From the NCBI RefSeq assembly GCF_964204645.1, contig NC_134030.1:19163110-19227109 (forward strand): a DNA stretch of 64,000 nt, in the 5' to 3' direction. Positions 11,854 to 24,469 of the stretch are shown piece by piece. A model generated the notes under the pieces. The model did no database searches, was not told the DNA's origin, and saw nothing but the letters and a program-made list of their open reading frames with translations. The first letter of the stretch is position 1, and every line of letters starts with the position of its first letter. The position numbers and the translations under genes are program-made. The DNA is from Tubulanus polymorphus (Eukaryota; Nemertea; Palaeonemertea; Tubulaniformes; Tubulanidae).

Positions 11854-14446
11854 GGCCAGGTTGAATTGGCATAGGGAACCTGGGGAACGAACACGGGAGG
11901 GGAACGAACTGGCTGTAGGGAGATATGGATAGGAAATGGGACAGGTAAATGGCGACTAAGAGGAGGATAGAGGGATCGAGAGAGTGGTGGAGTAGTCTGA
12001 GTCGCCAGTTGCAAGGAAAGAGGGAGAGGGTTCTCTTAACAAATGAGTATTGTATTAGTAATCCCAGCCGCTCGACACCCCCTCCCTCGTCGATCCCAAC
12101 CTTGCTACTCTGATTATCCCTACTTGACACAGAAATGATTAAAAACCTAACTGTTAGTCATTGCGTAGTGTGTGGAGAATTGCGAGTGTATGAAAAAAAG
12201 AAACAAGCTGTCTCTTTTCCCCATTCAAATCGAACTGAACGTAAAACCATCTGCTGCCATATACGACACACCTATTGTACATAGAGTTTAATGTACCGAT
12301 ATCACAGGCCCGTAGCGGAGAAAAATCACGCATTCCATCCGCAGTCGCTTCCCGCGAAATGGCGACTGCTTGCGTGTGCCGTCTTCTCCCGTCAAGGGAT
12401 TCGAACCCACTACGCTAAAGCTGTTCCCCGAACCCTTTGACCTCACGAGTCGTTGGAGTCGTTACTCGCCGATCAGAATCCTGTCGTACCAATCGCAGCG
12501 CTTGTAACAAACGACATTAGGCTTCTGTTGGTTTTCCCCTTAAATGGACCAATCAGCGAACGTTTTACCGAACAAGGAGGTATTTCGCAAATCGATACAT
12601 GACGTAATGCGCAACAGCGCCAGTAATGAAATCACACTTCGTGATGCCAGGGGGCTGGTGGAAGCGAGTTCGGGAGTGACACCGGACCCCTGCCGAGCGA
12701 GGATGGCGTGTACATACTCCTATGACATCGGCAAGGTAACGATGTGATGTGTTTGATACTTAGAACATTTTTCGACAAGCCATACGCTTGTCAACGGTTC
12801 TCGAACTCGAACTCTGAAATAACCATGCGCTAGTTCCCGTTGTATTTTGGATATGTTGTATCTTTGGCCGAAGCGAGACAACTTACTGAATATCGACACC
12901 GTTCATGACTTCATGCGGTCACTTCAAGGTCATGTCGCTGAGAAATATAGTAGTTAGTCCATAGTTCTGCCGCTAGATGGTGCATTAGGTTTATCATTTG
13001 CACCGCATAACTAGACCCCCGTCTTAACATTGTTCCCCGAGTTTCATAAAGAACGACTCCATTAACGAGGCGGAGTAGGTGAAGAGACAGACAGATTGAC
13101 CGACAGACAGACAGATTGACTGTACGAGAGTCTCACGGAGGCAATAGAACCAAAAATGGCTGCCATTTCAATTGCATTGACGCGCAAGAAATCAATAGAA
13201 GTTCATAAAGCATATTTTTAATGACATTTTTCGAGCGAAAGTGCATGGAACCACAACACGTCCTCTTTGAGAGGCGCCACCACGTACAGCGAAGTATTTA
13301 AAGACCTTTCTGGAGAAGATAGCTACATCCATGAAACCATACAGCTACGTGTGGCATCACGAATCTGATATTGCCGGAAGACCCTTCCACAGATAGTTGC
13401 TACCTCAAAAACCTATTTCTATTATAGCCCTATTACATCATTTATCGTATATGGGTTGATCATTCTTTCCCCCTATGACGTCATCAAATTGTCTATATGA
13501 ATTGATGAATCCAGATGAATCCGTATGCCCTTGTAGAGAAGGTGGTAGTACATATTCCCGACATGTTACCTTTCGTTCATCAGGCTTTCTCAAGAAATTG
13601 TAAGTCGCCGCTCTAAAATCCCCTATTGACATGATCAGTTCAAACCGCTCAATTTGGAGTTAGAAGCCACTTAATCGATGAATAATTATTTTCGTATCAC
13701 TTTAACTTTTCGAAAATCGTATTTCCTACATTGCGCGCGCGAGCGCTAATCGAAGAATATCGTTCGGCTGTCGGTTTCAAGTCACACACACGACAACAAT
13801 AACGACTTTATAAAAATCGATTGAAAACTCAGATGTCTCGAGTCGCATCGCGGATTTGCGCTAACGTTTCCTTCAGAGTGCGCCTTACATGGGAAGATCG
13901 TCAACGCGAAGCATCTGCCCTCGATCGGGTCGAATGTTTAGTTTCGTGGCCTCTGGCGTTTTGTTTATAGCGACTACGAAGTCACTTCTGCTTTCATTTC
14001 GATGTCGCTGCACCGTACACTGCTGGATGCGGTATCGAATCCATGGGGCGCATCGATTTAGAAGAATGTAACGTTCAGGTTACCGACCTCACTGATGTCC
14101 CTAAAACGATCTTCGAATGTAATCGTTCCGCTGAACGTGCGCGGGAACCGCGTGCCGGCGTCATCGTTTTGCGGTAAGGATGTGACTTTTTATCGAGATT
14201 CAACTCCGAGTAATACAATTTCGTAAAGCCGAACTCCTAACGAATATCGAAGACATTACGTAAATGATTTCACCAAGAATATGAAAGGTGAAGTTGTTTG
14301 CGTGGTTGGTCGTATATGTGTGGGGTCGAATATACTTTTGGTTTTATCTAAAAAAACCAAATCAGATTGATATTGAGGGATGATACGGACTTCGAGGTTG
14401 AATACATTTGAAAGAAATCTTACTATGCACCGATTCGACGTACTGC
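11854..14446. other. Gene-free stretch
   Basis: No supported gene. A Pol III B-box-like phrase (GGGTTCGAATCCC, minus strand) lies at about 12398-12410 without a convincing tRNA fold around it. Short ACAGACAG/GATTGAC direct repeats lie at 13085-13125. A TGACGTCATCAAATT phrase near 13476 resembles the repeated phrases at 24.0-24.2 kb. Confidence 0.4.
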
Positions 14447-14450
14447 ATTC

Positions 14451-14841
14451 TAGCGACACCTGGTGGATCCCCTGTACCTGACCATAGGTGGAATTATCCA
14501 TAGCCACATAGGCGCATGCTCTACTGCACACCAGTGACATCTGGCGGATACCAAGCCGCTTGCTGGAAGTGGAATCATCTTATGTCTAAGAATTTCATGT
14601 TATTTTGCACACTAGCGACACCTGGTGAATCCTCACTTGCCACAAATTGGAACCTCTATCGCCCAAGTGTCAGACGCCCTAATACACACTAGTGACACCT
14701 CAGATCGATCCAATAGTGTCACGGTAGTTATGTCCGACTGCCCACTTGCGACACCTGGTGGATCACCAGTAACCACAAGAATAGCCACCAATACCCATAG
14801 CAGTTATTGATCTACTGGCACTAGCGACACCTGGTGGATCC
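14451..14841. repeat. ~80-bp degenerate tandem array with a TAGCGACACCTGGTGGATCC core
   Basis: The core occurs six times at about 14451, 14532, 14613, 14691, 14747 and 14821, with spacing of 55-81 bp. The cores are better conserved than the linkers. Single copies with the same downstream phrase also lie at 40578-40597 and 46948-46968. The core shares GCG-C-CCT-GTGG with the reverse complement of the known CTCF consensus; whether it is bound by anything is inference. Confidence 0.75.
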
Positions 14842-15575
14842 TTCCATCCACCCTTCCTAAATCAAATCTCGATTACGTCAAGCAATGATTTATACGGTTT
14901 AGTTAATCAGGCATAACCGTCTGCAGGCCACGTGGTTTACCATAATCGGCGCATTACTCAAAACGTAAATCGTATTTCATAATTCGAATTTGCGAAAGCG
15001 AGTGAATTGCCGGGCGCTGATTGGTCAACACTCTCCTGACTGTTGCGTGTCGCTTGATGTAACAACAGATTTTCCATGACGTCACTGGCGTGATATAAAA
15101 TTGCGCATTGATTTGCGGTGACATACCTTAAAGATATAAAACATGCGAATGAATATCGGATATCTGGGATTATGCGTCGGTATGAGCGTGATGTAAATTC
15201 TTCGTTTATCGCCAGAAAATCAATCGCGGACAAACGAGCAATCATTCGAGGTAATCAGGTGTTTTATTCGGTTTATTTCGGTAAATAATACGCCTCGATT
15301 TCCCCCGTCCGCGAAGGTCGTTAGCCGTATTTCTCGGCCGTGTGACTCAAACGCTTCGCGCTCTCGAGCCGGCCATTTACCAACCAGACAATATACGCCC
15401 GACTGTCGCTGCTAATGGGCCGCGTTTCGGCAAGAAATGAGGGTAATTTCGCGTTGTTTCGCGTCGGTTGTTTGCGCTGATTATTGTTCACTTAAAACTC
15501 GCAGAAAGGAAACATCACGTCCACGTCGAGAACGCGACACCGGCAGAAACTAAGCGCTAACTACTCCGATATACG
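14842..15575. other. Gene-free stretch
   Basis: A minus-strand open frame of 95 codons (14958-15245) has no recognisable domain. Nothing else is supported. Confidence 0.4.
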
Positions 15576-15958
15576 GGTAAATGTTAGATCCTATAACCGA
15601 GTCGTACATAAAATGGCGGCTTTTTTCAATGGATCAGAAGGGTTAGTATCAAGAGGGTTTAGGGTTAGGGTAAGGTGAGGCGTTCGGGTAGGGTAAGGTG
15701 AGCTATTAGGGTTAGGGTTAGGTGAGGCTTTACAGCTTATTACTATGAGGTAGCTTAAGGTAAGACTATATGTAGTTAAAAAACCAGTGAACCGGCAAGC
15801 TAGCATCGCTAGCGCCGTGGGATAACGTTGCTTATGCTCACATTTTTAGTTACTTTTCAAGAGTTTTCTAAGTCCAGGCAGTCAATGCGCATGCGCGACG
15901 AATCGGTTATAGGATCTAACATCTACCCAGGGAAGTGTGATGACTTCCCTGATCTACC
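15576..15958. mobile_element. MITE with 9-bp target-site duplication
   Basis: The 9-mer CGATATACG is present on both sides (15567-15575 and 15959-15967). Between them is a 383-bp insert with inverted ends: left GTAAATGTTAGATCC then TATAACCGA, matched in reverse at 15902-15928. The right end carries an extra small palindrome (AGGGAAGT...ACTTCCCT) before the last TCTACCC. The interior holds GGTTAGGG/GGTAAGGTGAGG repeats. There is no transposase. A 9-bp duplication fits a Mutator-like element, but this class is inference. Confidence 0.82.
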
Positions 15959-15967
15959 CGATATACG

Positions 15968-16299
15968 TCGGTTCTTGGATTAGATTTCCAGTCAGTCCGA
16001 TCGTGCGGCGAGGTCTTAATGTTTCTGATTTCGCCAACCCGGAGGGGACTGCCGAGCTGAAAGTCGGCCAGTGTTGATGAAACGTTGACCGATACCTGAT
16101 AACCGGCGGATCAACACCGTAGTAACAACGACCTTCTGATTGTCACTATGTCAGCATTATCCACTGGTTAACTCTAAACAACTGCAGTCCTTGTGGCTCT
16201 GGTTGCATAGTCATGGCTTAGACTTAAGACTAGTCTAAGACCAACTTATTTCTATAGCCAATCTAACAATTTAAGACCGGTCTTATGACTTTTGTATGA
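15968..16299. other. Gene-free stretch with dispersed repeat
   Basis: The CTTAGACTTAAGACTAGTCTAAGACC-like palindromic repeat at about 16210-16290 resembles sequence at 1200-1310. No gene is seen. Confidence 0.4.
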
Positions 16300-16555
16300 A
16301 CTGTACACGATTAGTTTTCGTAAGTCAGCTGAAAAAAATGTCTGGTGTTTGTCGTCAATTTTCAATAAAAAATGTCTCAGGTGAAGTATTGAATACTTGC
16401 GAAGCGTGGGCGGTCACTTCTTGAAAGTGCGCTGATAAAATATATTGCTGTCTTGCTTGTAATTCGCTTTCAATTAAAAGTTTCTTAGGTAAAATTCGGA
16501 ACTCATGTGAAATGGGGACGATGTCGTAAGTCGGGTGTTTGCAGTTTATTTACGT
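16300..16555. repeat. ~109-bp satellite, array 3 (decayed)
   Basis: Two to three worn units recognised by TGTCTGGTGTTTGTCGTCA, AATGTCTCAGGTGAAG and CTTGAAAGTGCGCTGATAAA. They are more diverged than the arrays at 8.7 and 20.3 kb. Confidence 0.75.
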
Positions 16556-17545
16556 GACGTTTTTTTTTTACCTCAGAAACCGCTACGCGCTTAACGCTCA
16601 ATTCGACATCACTCAAACGGCATCAGGCGCGCGCGCATAACATCTAGTAAACTAGTCTCAATTATTTCTATCAAGTTATTTCTATATGTTTCTAGTCAAT
16701 TGGCGCGCGTACACGCTACTGACTCGCGTGAGTCAACAAATAACTATTACATCATGAGAGGCTTTTAATAAGACGCCATCGAAGAATGGACCCTGGACGA
16801 AAGGACTCGCGTCCGGACACGTTTAAGCACTTAACGTTAAAAAAGCGCCCGCTTTCAATCTAGTGATTAATAGTTGATGTAATTAGCTTTCAACATCCGC
16901 ACTGCAACAATAGCGGCCGCAAATCAACTCTCAAAATCATAAACGAATTACGGCTAAAACACTAATCGATACGCCGAATTATCGAATTTTCGCGACGCTC
17001 TCGACTAAAAGCGTCGATATAATTTATACGAATCGAAAACGACCGATTCGTGAATAACATTCTCATTCCGTATACAGTTATACAGCTAGTCATGCAGGTA
17101 CGTCCTCGAGCCATAATCTGGAACGACAACCCTGGCCTCATAAAGACGTTTAACATCATTGTTTAAAATTCACATATTTTCTTCACTAGTTAGCCCATTT
17201 TAATATATGTGAACTTTTTGATACATTGATGATCTGATGTAAAACTGACCACTGCCTTTATTTGCCATCATACAGCTAGTGATGCGAGTATCTACGAACA
17301 CTGACTGAAACGACAACCCTCGTCAAGGCATTGAAACACGGTTGTTTGAAAATAACAATCTTCAGTCGATTCATTGTTCGTATAATTGCCTAAAACTGTT
17401 CTTTTTTTCGCTCATAGATCGTAAAAGTTGTAGTTTTGTCCCACGATAACATTTTGAAAACTTGTTAAATAAGCTAAGTAAAATCGAGTTACACTCCGGA
17501 CTTTTTCTAAAGAACCGATTGATTCACGTTCATTTCGATTAACAG
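16556..17545. other. Gene-free stretch or intron
   Basis: No supported coding exon. If the exon at 17546 is real, part of this may be its upstream intron. A short phrase CATACAGCTAGT(C/G)ATGC is repeated near 17080 and 17270. Confidence 0.4.
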
Positions 17546-17907
17546 GAATCAATCGTGGAACCATCTCAGAAATTGGATGTCCTCAACAAATGGATGTCCG
17601 TTCGAACGAAGTCTTAGAATATGAAGCATTAAAAGGAAATAAGTACAAATTCAGAACATATTTACCAGATAGATTTCATAGATTATCAAGTGAAGATATT
17701 GAAGAATTATGTTCTGGAGATTTCAATTTCATATACAAAGGTAAGAATGAAAAAGGGCACCATGATATAGATTTCGAAAAATATAAAATCAATTTTAATA
17801 AAAAATCTGATATTAAAATGGAAGCAAATAAGAAGTACTACTGTCCAATATGTAAAATCAATATAGATAAATCTCAAAAAGCAAGGCTTTCCGCGATAGT
17901 TTCATAG
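17546..17907 (+). CDS. Unrecognised coding exon
   Basis: A plus-strand frame opens at a good splice acceptor (AACAG/GA at 17541-17547) and runs about 120 codons to a stop at 17905-17907. An ATG lies inside at 17590, but the frame is already open and protein-like upstream of it, so this is more likely an internal exon entered in phase 1 than a start. The product is charged and lysine-rich, with a CPICKIN motif (CxxC) near the end that could be half of a zinc-binding pair. No known family is recognised. It may leave at a GC donor (GCAAGG, 17880-17885) before the stop. The DNA is much richer in A than its surroundings, which suggests a separate origin, such as a captured or transposon-borne gene. 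No partner exon could be placed. Confidence 0.5.
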
Positions 17908-19076
17908 CCATGGAGCATTATTCAGAAGGTTTAAGTCTTGACCAGCACCAGTTGGCGGGTCGACTGAAATGAATCATTAGCTGACACGACTTTCAGTATT
18001 CTTGAATGATCAATACTTCTTCAGATTATGAATCGTGATTTCGAGACATTATTCGATAATATATCGACCAGGAAATATCTCTCAGAAATCACTCTCGTCT
18101 CTATTATGAAGAGCTGGGAATCAAACGGCTGGAATGCGAAATACACAACAAGTGCTGACGTAGTCAACAGGCGCACACGTGCCCAACCAGCGTCGCCAGC
18201 AACGTGTGCGCCGGCGTGTGCCTCGATCGTGTACGGCATCGAATATAAACAAGAGCGGTTTGAATAAATAGCTCTCAATCGAGAGAGAGGGAGAGCACCG
18301 TCTGGTGTGACTATTAATATTTCATAATCTCGACACTTAACAAACCTTTACCCGGCGTTGTAGTCAAACAAGACGGCGTCGCCTCGATTGGCGAGACCTT
18401 TCTCGGGTAACGAATAAACACTTTTAATATAACGTCATCGCTTTCTCGTCGCGCGAGATGAGTATATTGAATTAAAGTAATTATTGAGGCGGGACTGAAA
18501 GAACATGAAACGCTATAACAGCGAGCCAACAGTCTATCGTCCGATTCACGGTGGCCTTCTTCTTGGCCTCGTGATTACAAATTCGAATGGAATTCTATTT
18601 GTTTTTTAATCTTGGGTGAACCCGATTAGTGCAGTATTTACCCCCGATTCAATACGAACACAACGATTCACTGTTACTATAAAAACACCGCCGAATATAA
18701 TAACATAATGGCGCGATTATATATATATATTTCACTCCTGGTTTAGATTCCCGATGAAAGAGGTCTTTATTCGTCTTAAGTAAATCACGTTATAAATATA
18801 CACCTATTTACTATGCGCAACCCTGAACGAAATCTCTGTATTTATAGAGCTATCGCGGTCGCTGTGTCGTAAATTACTTCTTCTACAAAGTACGTTATGT
18901 TTTTTTTTTTTGAAAAGAAACTCTAAAATTCTCCCAGGGATCAAGGTTAAGAGAATGTTGATATTTCGATTTTGACTCGTATAGCCGGGCGTATCGATAT
19001 CTGATTCGTAAACGTTTGCTGTTAGAATTCATCGTGAACGTGTATTTTACTGTATTGTGCAATTCCGTGCAGTCTC
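17908..19076. other. Gene-free stretch
   Basis: Open frames at 18021-18278 (-) and 18028-18267 (+) overlap each other and neither shows a domain. A short (TA)n run lies near 18717-18731. No gene is called. Confidence 0.4.
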
Positions 19077-19312
19077 TCACGACACCGTGTGCCTTAACCA
19101 GCCTGTCACGACACTGTGTGCCTTAACCAGTCTGTCACGACACCGTGTGCCTTAACCAGTCTGTCACAACACCGTGTGCCTTAACCAGTCTGTCACGACA
19201 CCGTGTGCCTTAACCAGTCCGTCACAACACCGTGTGCCTTAACCAGCCTTTCACGACACCGTGTGCCATAACCAACCAGCCTGTCACAACATCGTGTGCC
19301 TTAACCAGCCTA
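19077..19312. repeat. 29-bp minisatellite
   Basis: Eight tandem units of TCACGACACCGTGTGCCTTA followed by ACCAGTCTG. Seven are 29 bp and one is 33 bp through a small duplication of ACCA. Variants are limited to a few positions (CGACACC or CAACACC; GTCTG or GCCTG). Degenerate relatives continue to about 19420. Confidence 0.95.
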
Positions 19313-19420
19313 TCAAACCACCGTGTGCGTCATTGTGCAGACTGTCAGTGCTTCCTGACCGCCAGTGATCTTGTCACCATAGTTGTGTGCCTCAGTCTGC
19401 AGCCTCTCACCACGCAGTTC

Positions 19421-20210
19421 TAATTTTTTTTCTCATGAATTTCATCAATATACGTTTGGCCTTTAAAGGTCCACAAATCGCCCCATTTAAAGAACGCCCT
19501 CCACTTAGTATTTAGAATGTAGAAACTCAAAACGTTAAAGCAATTTCTATGATTCAGAAATACCCAATTATAGTTCCGACTACTGACGTTCTTTCACTTA
19601 TTTCGCAAATAGTCGACTAAACTCCGATAACCGAAGTTCTAACCGGCCGTGGTCGCACGTGTCGAAATAAAATCGATTCATAATTCATATCAGTCAATTG
19701 AAACTCTCCAGGTGAACTTTTTTTTGTCAACCGTCGTTTCAGGCGAGGTTCGGTTTTCGATCGACCGCGTCGACGATCGAGTCGTGAATAATTAATACCG
19801 CACTTCAAGATGGCTGCCATGGCGGCGTGAGGCTCGCGGGAGTGCATATAGAGTCTCACGCGCTGGCGAATCGTTTGTATGTGTGTCTATCCATAATGCG
19901 TGATGCGAGAATTGAGACTCTATAAATTTTGAATTTTAAATGCGGCGGTGCGGTGTGGTAATTAACTGCGGCTCTTTGTAGTAGCCATAAGGAAGGCTGT
20001 ATGGATGTATGGTAGGCTCCACTCACAGACACACAGACACCTGCCCGGCAAAGTTTTCTAATGTACCTATTTAAATATGTACAAACATCCAGGCGACCGT
20101 AATCACTGTTTATCACGCGTATACGTCTCAACGCAGACTCTCATTCTCAGTGATGTGGCTCCGCAACCTGGGACAAACCTTGTCAATATTGGCCATCTTA
20201 TTGTGAAGTG
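19421..20210. other. Gene-free stretch
   Basis: No supported gene. The minus-strand open frames at 19617-20131 show no recognisable domain. Confidence 0.4.
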
Positions 20211-20214
20211 TCGT

Positions 20215-20505
20215 GGACAAACCGTCTTTGAATGTGAACACATGTGAAATGGGGAGGATCAGTTTTTGAAAGTGTGCTGGTAAAATGTCTGATGTCTGGT
20301 GTTTGTAATTCATTTTCGATTAAAAAAGTCTCAGTTGAAGTTCTCAACATATGTGAAGTGTGGACGATCAGTTTTTGAAAGTGTGCTGATAAAATGTCTA
20401 ATGTCTGGTGTTTATAGTTCATTTTCAATTAGAAATGTATCAGGTGAAGCACTGAACACATGTGACGTGTGGACGATCAATTTTTGAATATATGCCGATA
20501 AACAT
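20215..20505. repeat. ~109-bp satellite, array 4
   Basis: About three well-preserved units with GTGTGGACGATCAGTTTTTG and GTGTGCTGATAAAATGTCTA. The overlapping small open frames on both strands are products of the repeat. Confidence 0.85.
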
Positions 20506-22724
20506 TTGACCTAATATCACCACTGACGATGTTGTGTTGGACTATGGACGTCTATTATTCATCCATGGTCGGACACACGGTCCTCACTGCAGATCGGTAA
20601 CTTCTCATATTCGAAAACGCCGATATCTATATAGCCTAAAATAGCCTACATGAAGAGGGAACTATATAAACCTACGACAAAACATATGAAAGGGGAATTC
20701 ACAAAAATTAGGTGATTAATATTTATTGTATGAGACGTGGGCGGCGATGTTACTGTTAAAAACATATACAGTTGAATGCTTCTTCAAATTTGTTTTTACA
20801 AAAACCTAATCAAAAAAGCGGTAACCGCACAAAGAAAACGACATTCCAATTTTACAACCGGTTACAAGAGACTCTATACTGCGCCGATTATTAATACGAT
20901 CCCTGAACTGTCGCATTTTATTGAGTGGAAAGTTGGTACGGTTATCATGCATAGATATAGGGCTTTCTGTTCGTGTTGAAGACCGCTATACGCGGGCAAC
21001 ATCCTGCCGAAATATAGCTACGGCGAAGTGTTACGAAAATCTTGATGCGGCCGGTAAAATGATCCGAACGATTTGGGTAATTCATTGCATTTCTATTCTC
21101 ATGGATATGGGTGCATGTTTGCCCTAGGAGGCGTTTACTGACTAGCTGATTTAATCACAATTTATGTCCTTATTCGTTCAAGACTTCTCATATACAATGG
21201 TGGAGCCAGGCCTTTTAGAAGTTTGGGGGCCAGGGTACTGAAGGGCAATAATAAAAAATGACCGGGAAGGGTAGTACAAATAGGTAATCACGAAGGGCAG
21301 GCACACCAAGACTTTGACGTTGGCAACGTTTGAAACCATCGAAGTCTTTGGTGTCCTTTAAGGCTATTTAAAGCCTATCAGGAGGGAATAATCCTCCCAA
21401 TAAAACGAAAAAGAAACGGAAAGTAGGTCTATTTGATACAGTTTTCACAAGATTCGTAGAGTAGCCTGTTTAAGTCGGAGCTAGCCGCTGATCGCCCAAG
21501 CATGTCGTGTTATAGTCGAGTATTGAAGGAAGTCATCGGGTTGAGAAAAGAAGCTGGGATCCGGACGGCATGACTTGGCAAAGTATTGACGATCAGTTTA
21601 CGTGCAGATGTTGATGTCAGTCGATTGTCTGAGGAGGTGCAGGTTACAGACGGCTGATAACATACGTATTGGCAGGCACGAGCATTTCGTATATCGGCAA
21701 AATTTAAAAGCGTCGAGGACGAGTTGACGCCTGTTTCGATACAGGTCCGGAAGATCTATTTTTAACAAAATGATCTACGAAATGACGTCGGTTTTCGACA
21801 GCACAAAATCGCTACGACAATTAGAACATCCCAAAACATCTCGAGGAGAAAGACATGTTTTACAACAATGCACATTCTACTCGGAAACTCGGAATCTCTG
21901 ACTGTAGATTAGCGCATAAATGTTTATAGAGATTAGTTCGTCGGAGATATGATTCAGAAGGGAAAGAAGGATCAGAGCCGTGTTGTGTGAGATAGTGAGT
22001 GTCTCTGTGTGATCAGCGAAAACCCTGGGGCGAAATATGTTCATTATTCATGGTCAATTGAGCAGTGATTGCGCTGTGAGTGCTTTGTGCTGTACATAAA
22101 TACGGAATCAGGGACTCATTTATGTTACATATCTATTATTTTCTATATGTATGTATGCATAATTAGCGATGATCAGCGCTTGTGGAAGTATGTGTGCGAG
22201 CGGCGCGTGTGTGTGTGTGTGTGTACTCTAACCCTCTGGCCGCGGTATATATACGTCGTATCGATTTTTCGTGGGGGAATTTAAATCGACGCATTTATTG
22301 GTAATAGGCCTATACTCGTCAAATCAGACTCGATGCCCGCCATCGCCACCATATACCCGTGTTTAAGGAGGGTTCTTGTTTTTGCACATCCTGTACGTAC
22401 ACACTAGGTGTTTTGTTTTTTCTCACAAAAAAAACTATCCATACAGTGTTTATTTCAGAATGGCGCAAATTCCAGAGGGAATGTTTTGTTTGGGGCTGAT
22501 TACGGTGCTACTGCATGGGAACTTGTCTTTATGGTATATCTTATGTTATTGACGTGCGAAGATGCCATTCGGCTATAGGTTTTGCATGTACCCTTGATAG
22601 TTTTGATAGTTTCGGCGTCTGGGCAAAGCTAAGGGGGTGACGCAAAAATGAGATGGTAATCTGAATGTCTAACTATCAAGCGATATGGTCAATATTTCTC
22701 TTGTCGCTGAGCGAATACTGTAGT
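20506..22724. other. Gene-free stretch
   Basis: No supported gene. A short (GT)n run lies at 22206-22222. The open frames at 20776-21127 (+) overlap and show no domain. Confidence 0.4.
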
Positions 22725-23230
22725 GGACGATCAATTTTAACAAGTTGCATTCCCGTGAGCGAAAGCGTTTAAATACAGGTCTCAATCTTCAACTACATGC
22801 ATTCACCATCATGGGAGAAATTGGGACGAACACTTTTTGAAAATGCGAAGCTGTCATATGTAATGTCTGGCATTTGTAGGTAATGTCCAACAAGAAATCT
22901 AGCAGGTGATTTCCTAAATATGTATATATATATATATCTGTCGTTTGTAGTTCATTTACATTCAAAAACACGCATCTCACGGGAAGTCCTGAGTGATGCG
23001 TGGGGGTAGTTTTTAAAAGTTTGCTGATAAATTATCTAATATCTGGTGTTTTTTTTTCAAAGAAAATGTCTCAGGTGAAGTTCTGAACACATGTATAGTG
23101 TGGATGATCACTTTTCAAAAATGTGCTGATAAAATGTCTATAATGTCTGGTGTTTGTGGTTCATTTTCAATGAAGTCTCAGGTGAGGCACTAACACGTGT
23201 AAACGATCAGATTTTGAAAATGTGCTTTAC
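22725..23230. repeat. ~109-bp satellite, array 5
   Basis: Four to five diverged units, interrupted by a (TA)n run at 22921-22936. The best units lie at 23000-23200 (ATGTCTCAGGTGAAGTTCTG and GTGCTGATAAAATGTC). Confidence 0.8.
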
Positions 23231-23400
23231 AAAATTCTAGTAATTTTGTCAAAATGTTGTATTTATTTCACCTCAAGTTCAAAATTGTCTTCTTTAGACA
23301 ATCATAATCCTATATTTCATAACGTTAGCCTCGGATGAACCTATATTGGAATTACATTTGTACCCCATAAGTTTAGTGGTGACTCACCGTGAAACAACTT

Positions 23401-23472
23401 GCCGTGATCGTCTAGAGGTTAGGACATTGCGTTGTGGCCGCAATAACCCAGGTTCGAATCCTGGTCACGGCA
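23401..23472 (+). tRNA. tRNA-His (GTG)
   Basis: This is a full 72-nt cloverleaf: acceptor GCCGTGA pairs with TCACGGC, followed by the discriminator A. The A box lies around TCGTCTAGAGGTTAGG, the anticodon stem is TTGCG/CGCAA, the loop holds anticodon GTG at 23434-23436, and the B box is GGTTCGAATCC. A T-run at about 23478-23484 is a Pol III terminator. No intron. It has no mismatches in its stems that I can see and looks functional. It brings histidine to CAC/CAU codons; the extra 5' G is added after transcription. Confidence 0.97.
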
Positions 23473-23476
23473 GCAT

Positions 23477-23484
23477 ATTTTTTT
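23477..23484 (+). terminator. Pol III terminator of tRNA-His
   Basis: A run of seven T within a few bases of the tRNA 3' end. Confidence 0.8.
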
Positions 23485-24004
23485 GAAGATCATAAACAAT
23501 GATTCGTCTATACCGCACCATTTTTGAAAAACGCTTAAGACGCATATCACTTTTTATAGAAAAAAATCATCGCAAAAAGCTCGTGTGATGAAGATAATTT
23601 CTTAACTCAAAGCAGAACTAAACATCTCAGTTTTGATACGGAAACAGTAGTTGTAAAAAAACAAGAAATCTTTGGAATGGAATTACATAAATTATGGCAA
23701 AAGTACGTATTAGAAGCAAGTCATACCATACCACTTAACTTTTATACGCCTATTTCCTTTTTCTCCGAAATGGAATACGGGTTTATCTTGTTTTTTAGTG
23801 CTGAGTTAAAAATGATAGTTCACGTATAACTTTGGCTTCGACTCTTATCACAGACAGTGGCGGTGGCGTATATCAGTGCGCGCTCGTCTCACCCCTTACC
23901 TACACAGCCCCATCAAACATCTTAAAGGGACGCACGTTGAGCTACGCTCAAGAGATTTTCTATACAATATGTTTGATAATCGAACTCGGCTACGAGATAA
24001 TCTC

Positions 24005-24230
24005 ACGACGTCATCGAATTACCCACTAATATAGCATCGATCGGGGCCAGAAAAAAGGGCTGCTGCCATCGATCCCCCTATGACATCATAAACCTACCTA
24101 GTAGTTAGTTAAGACGAAATGAAATTTTGTCGTCACCCCGTATGACATAATCAAATTACGATGTGATTGTAGACCGATAAAATGCATGATTCCATAAATC
24201 CACCAATGACATCATCAAATTACCCAATTC
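24005..24230. repeat. Repeated TGACATCATCAAATTACC phrases
   Basis: Four variants of (A/C)TGAC(A/G)TCATC(A/G)AATTAC lie at about 24009, 24082, 24143 and 24207, about 65 bp apart. A related copy lies at 13471-13490. They look like a worn tandem repeat. They overlap CRE-like TGACGTCA, but regulatory function is not shown. Confidence 0.5.
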
Positions 24231-24469
24231 ATTACTTAATCACTTACTATACACTGATTAAAGACCTTTCGTTACAAATGGCTATGAAAATGACTGTACT
24301 CACTATTGTTGTTTATAATTACCCCTTAGTTTGCTTCCCTTTAATCTATTTTAGCGTGTAACTGTTTCTCCGTTAATTTTCCTTTAGTTTGTATCATCTC
24401 TGATTACTTGAATTAGTCTCTTTGTCTCTGGATTGTATATATATCTCATAATTTTTGTAGTATCTCATT

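Noticed and set aside
11854-12130. N-terminal extension of the LINE frame
   Set aside because: The extension crosses a GA repeat and has no reverse-transcriptase similarity. Only the last ~115 codons look like the element.
12388-12440. Possible minus-strand tRNA
   Set aside because: A good B box exists, but no acceptor or anticodon stem closes around it.
15645-15730. True telomere
   Set aside because: The TTAGGG-like units are few, mixed with GGTAAGGTGAGG, and enclosed in a mobile element with target duplications.
19077-19312. CRISPR-like array
   Set aside because: The repeats are adjacent without spacers, and the genome is eukaryotic. It is a minisatellite.
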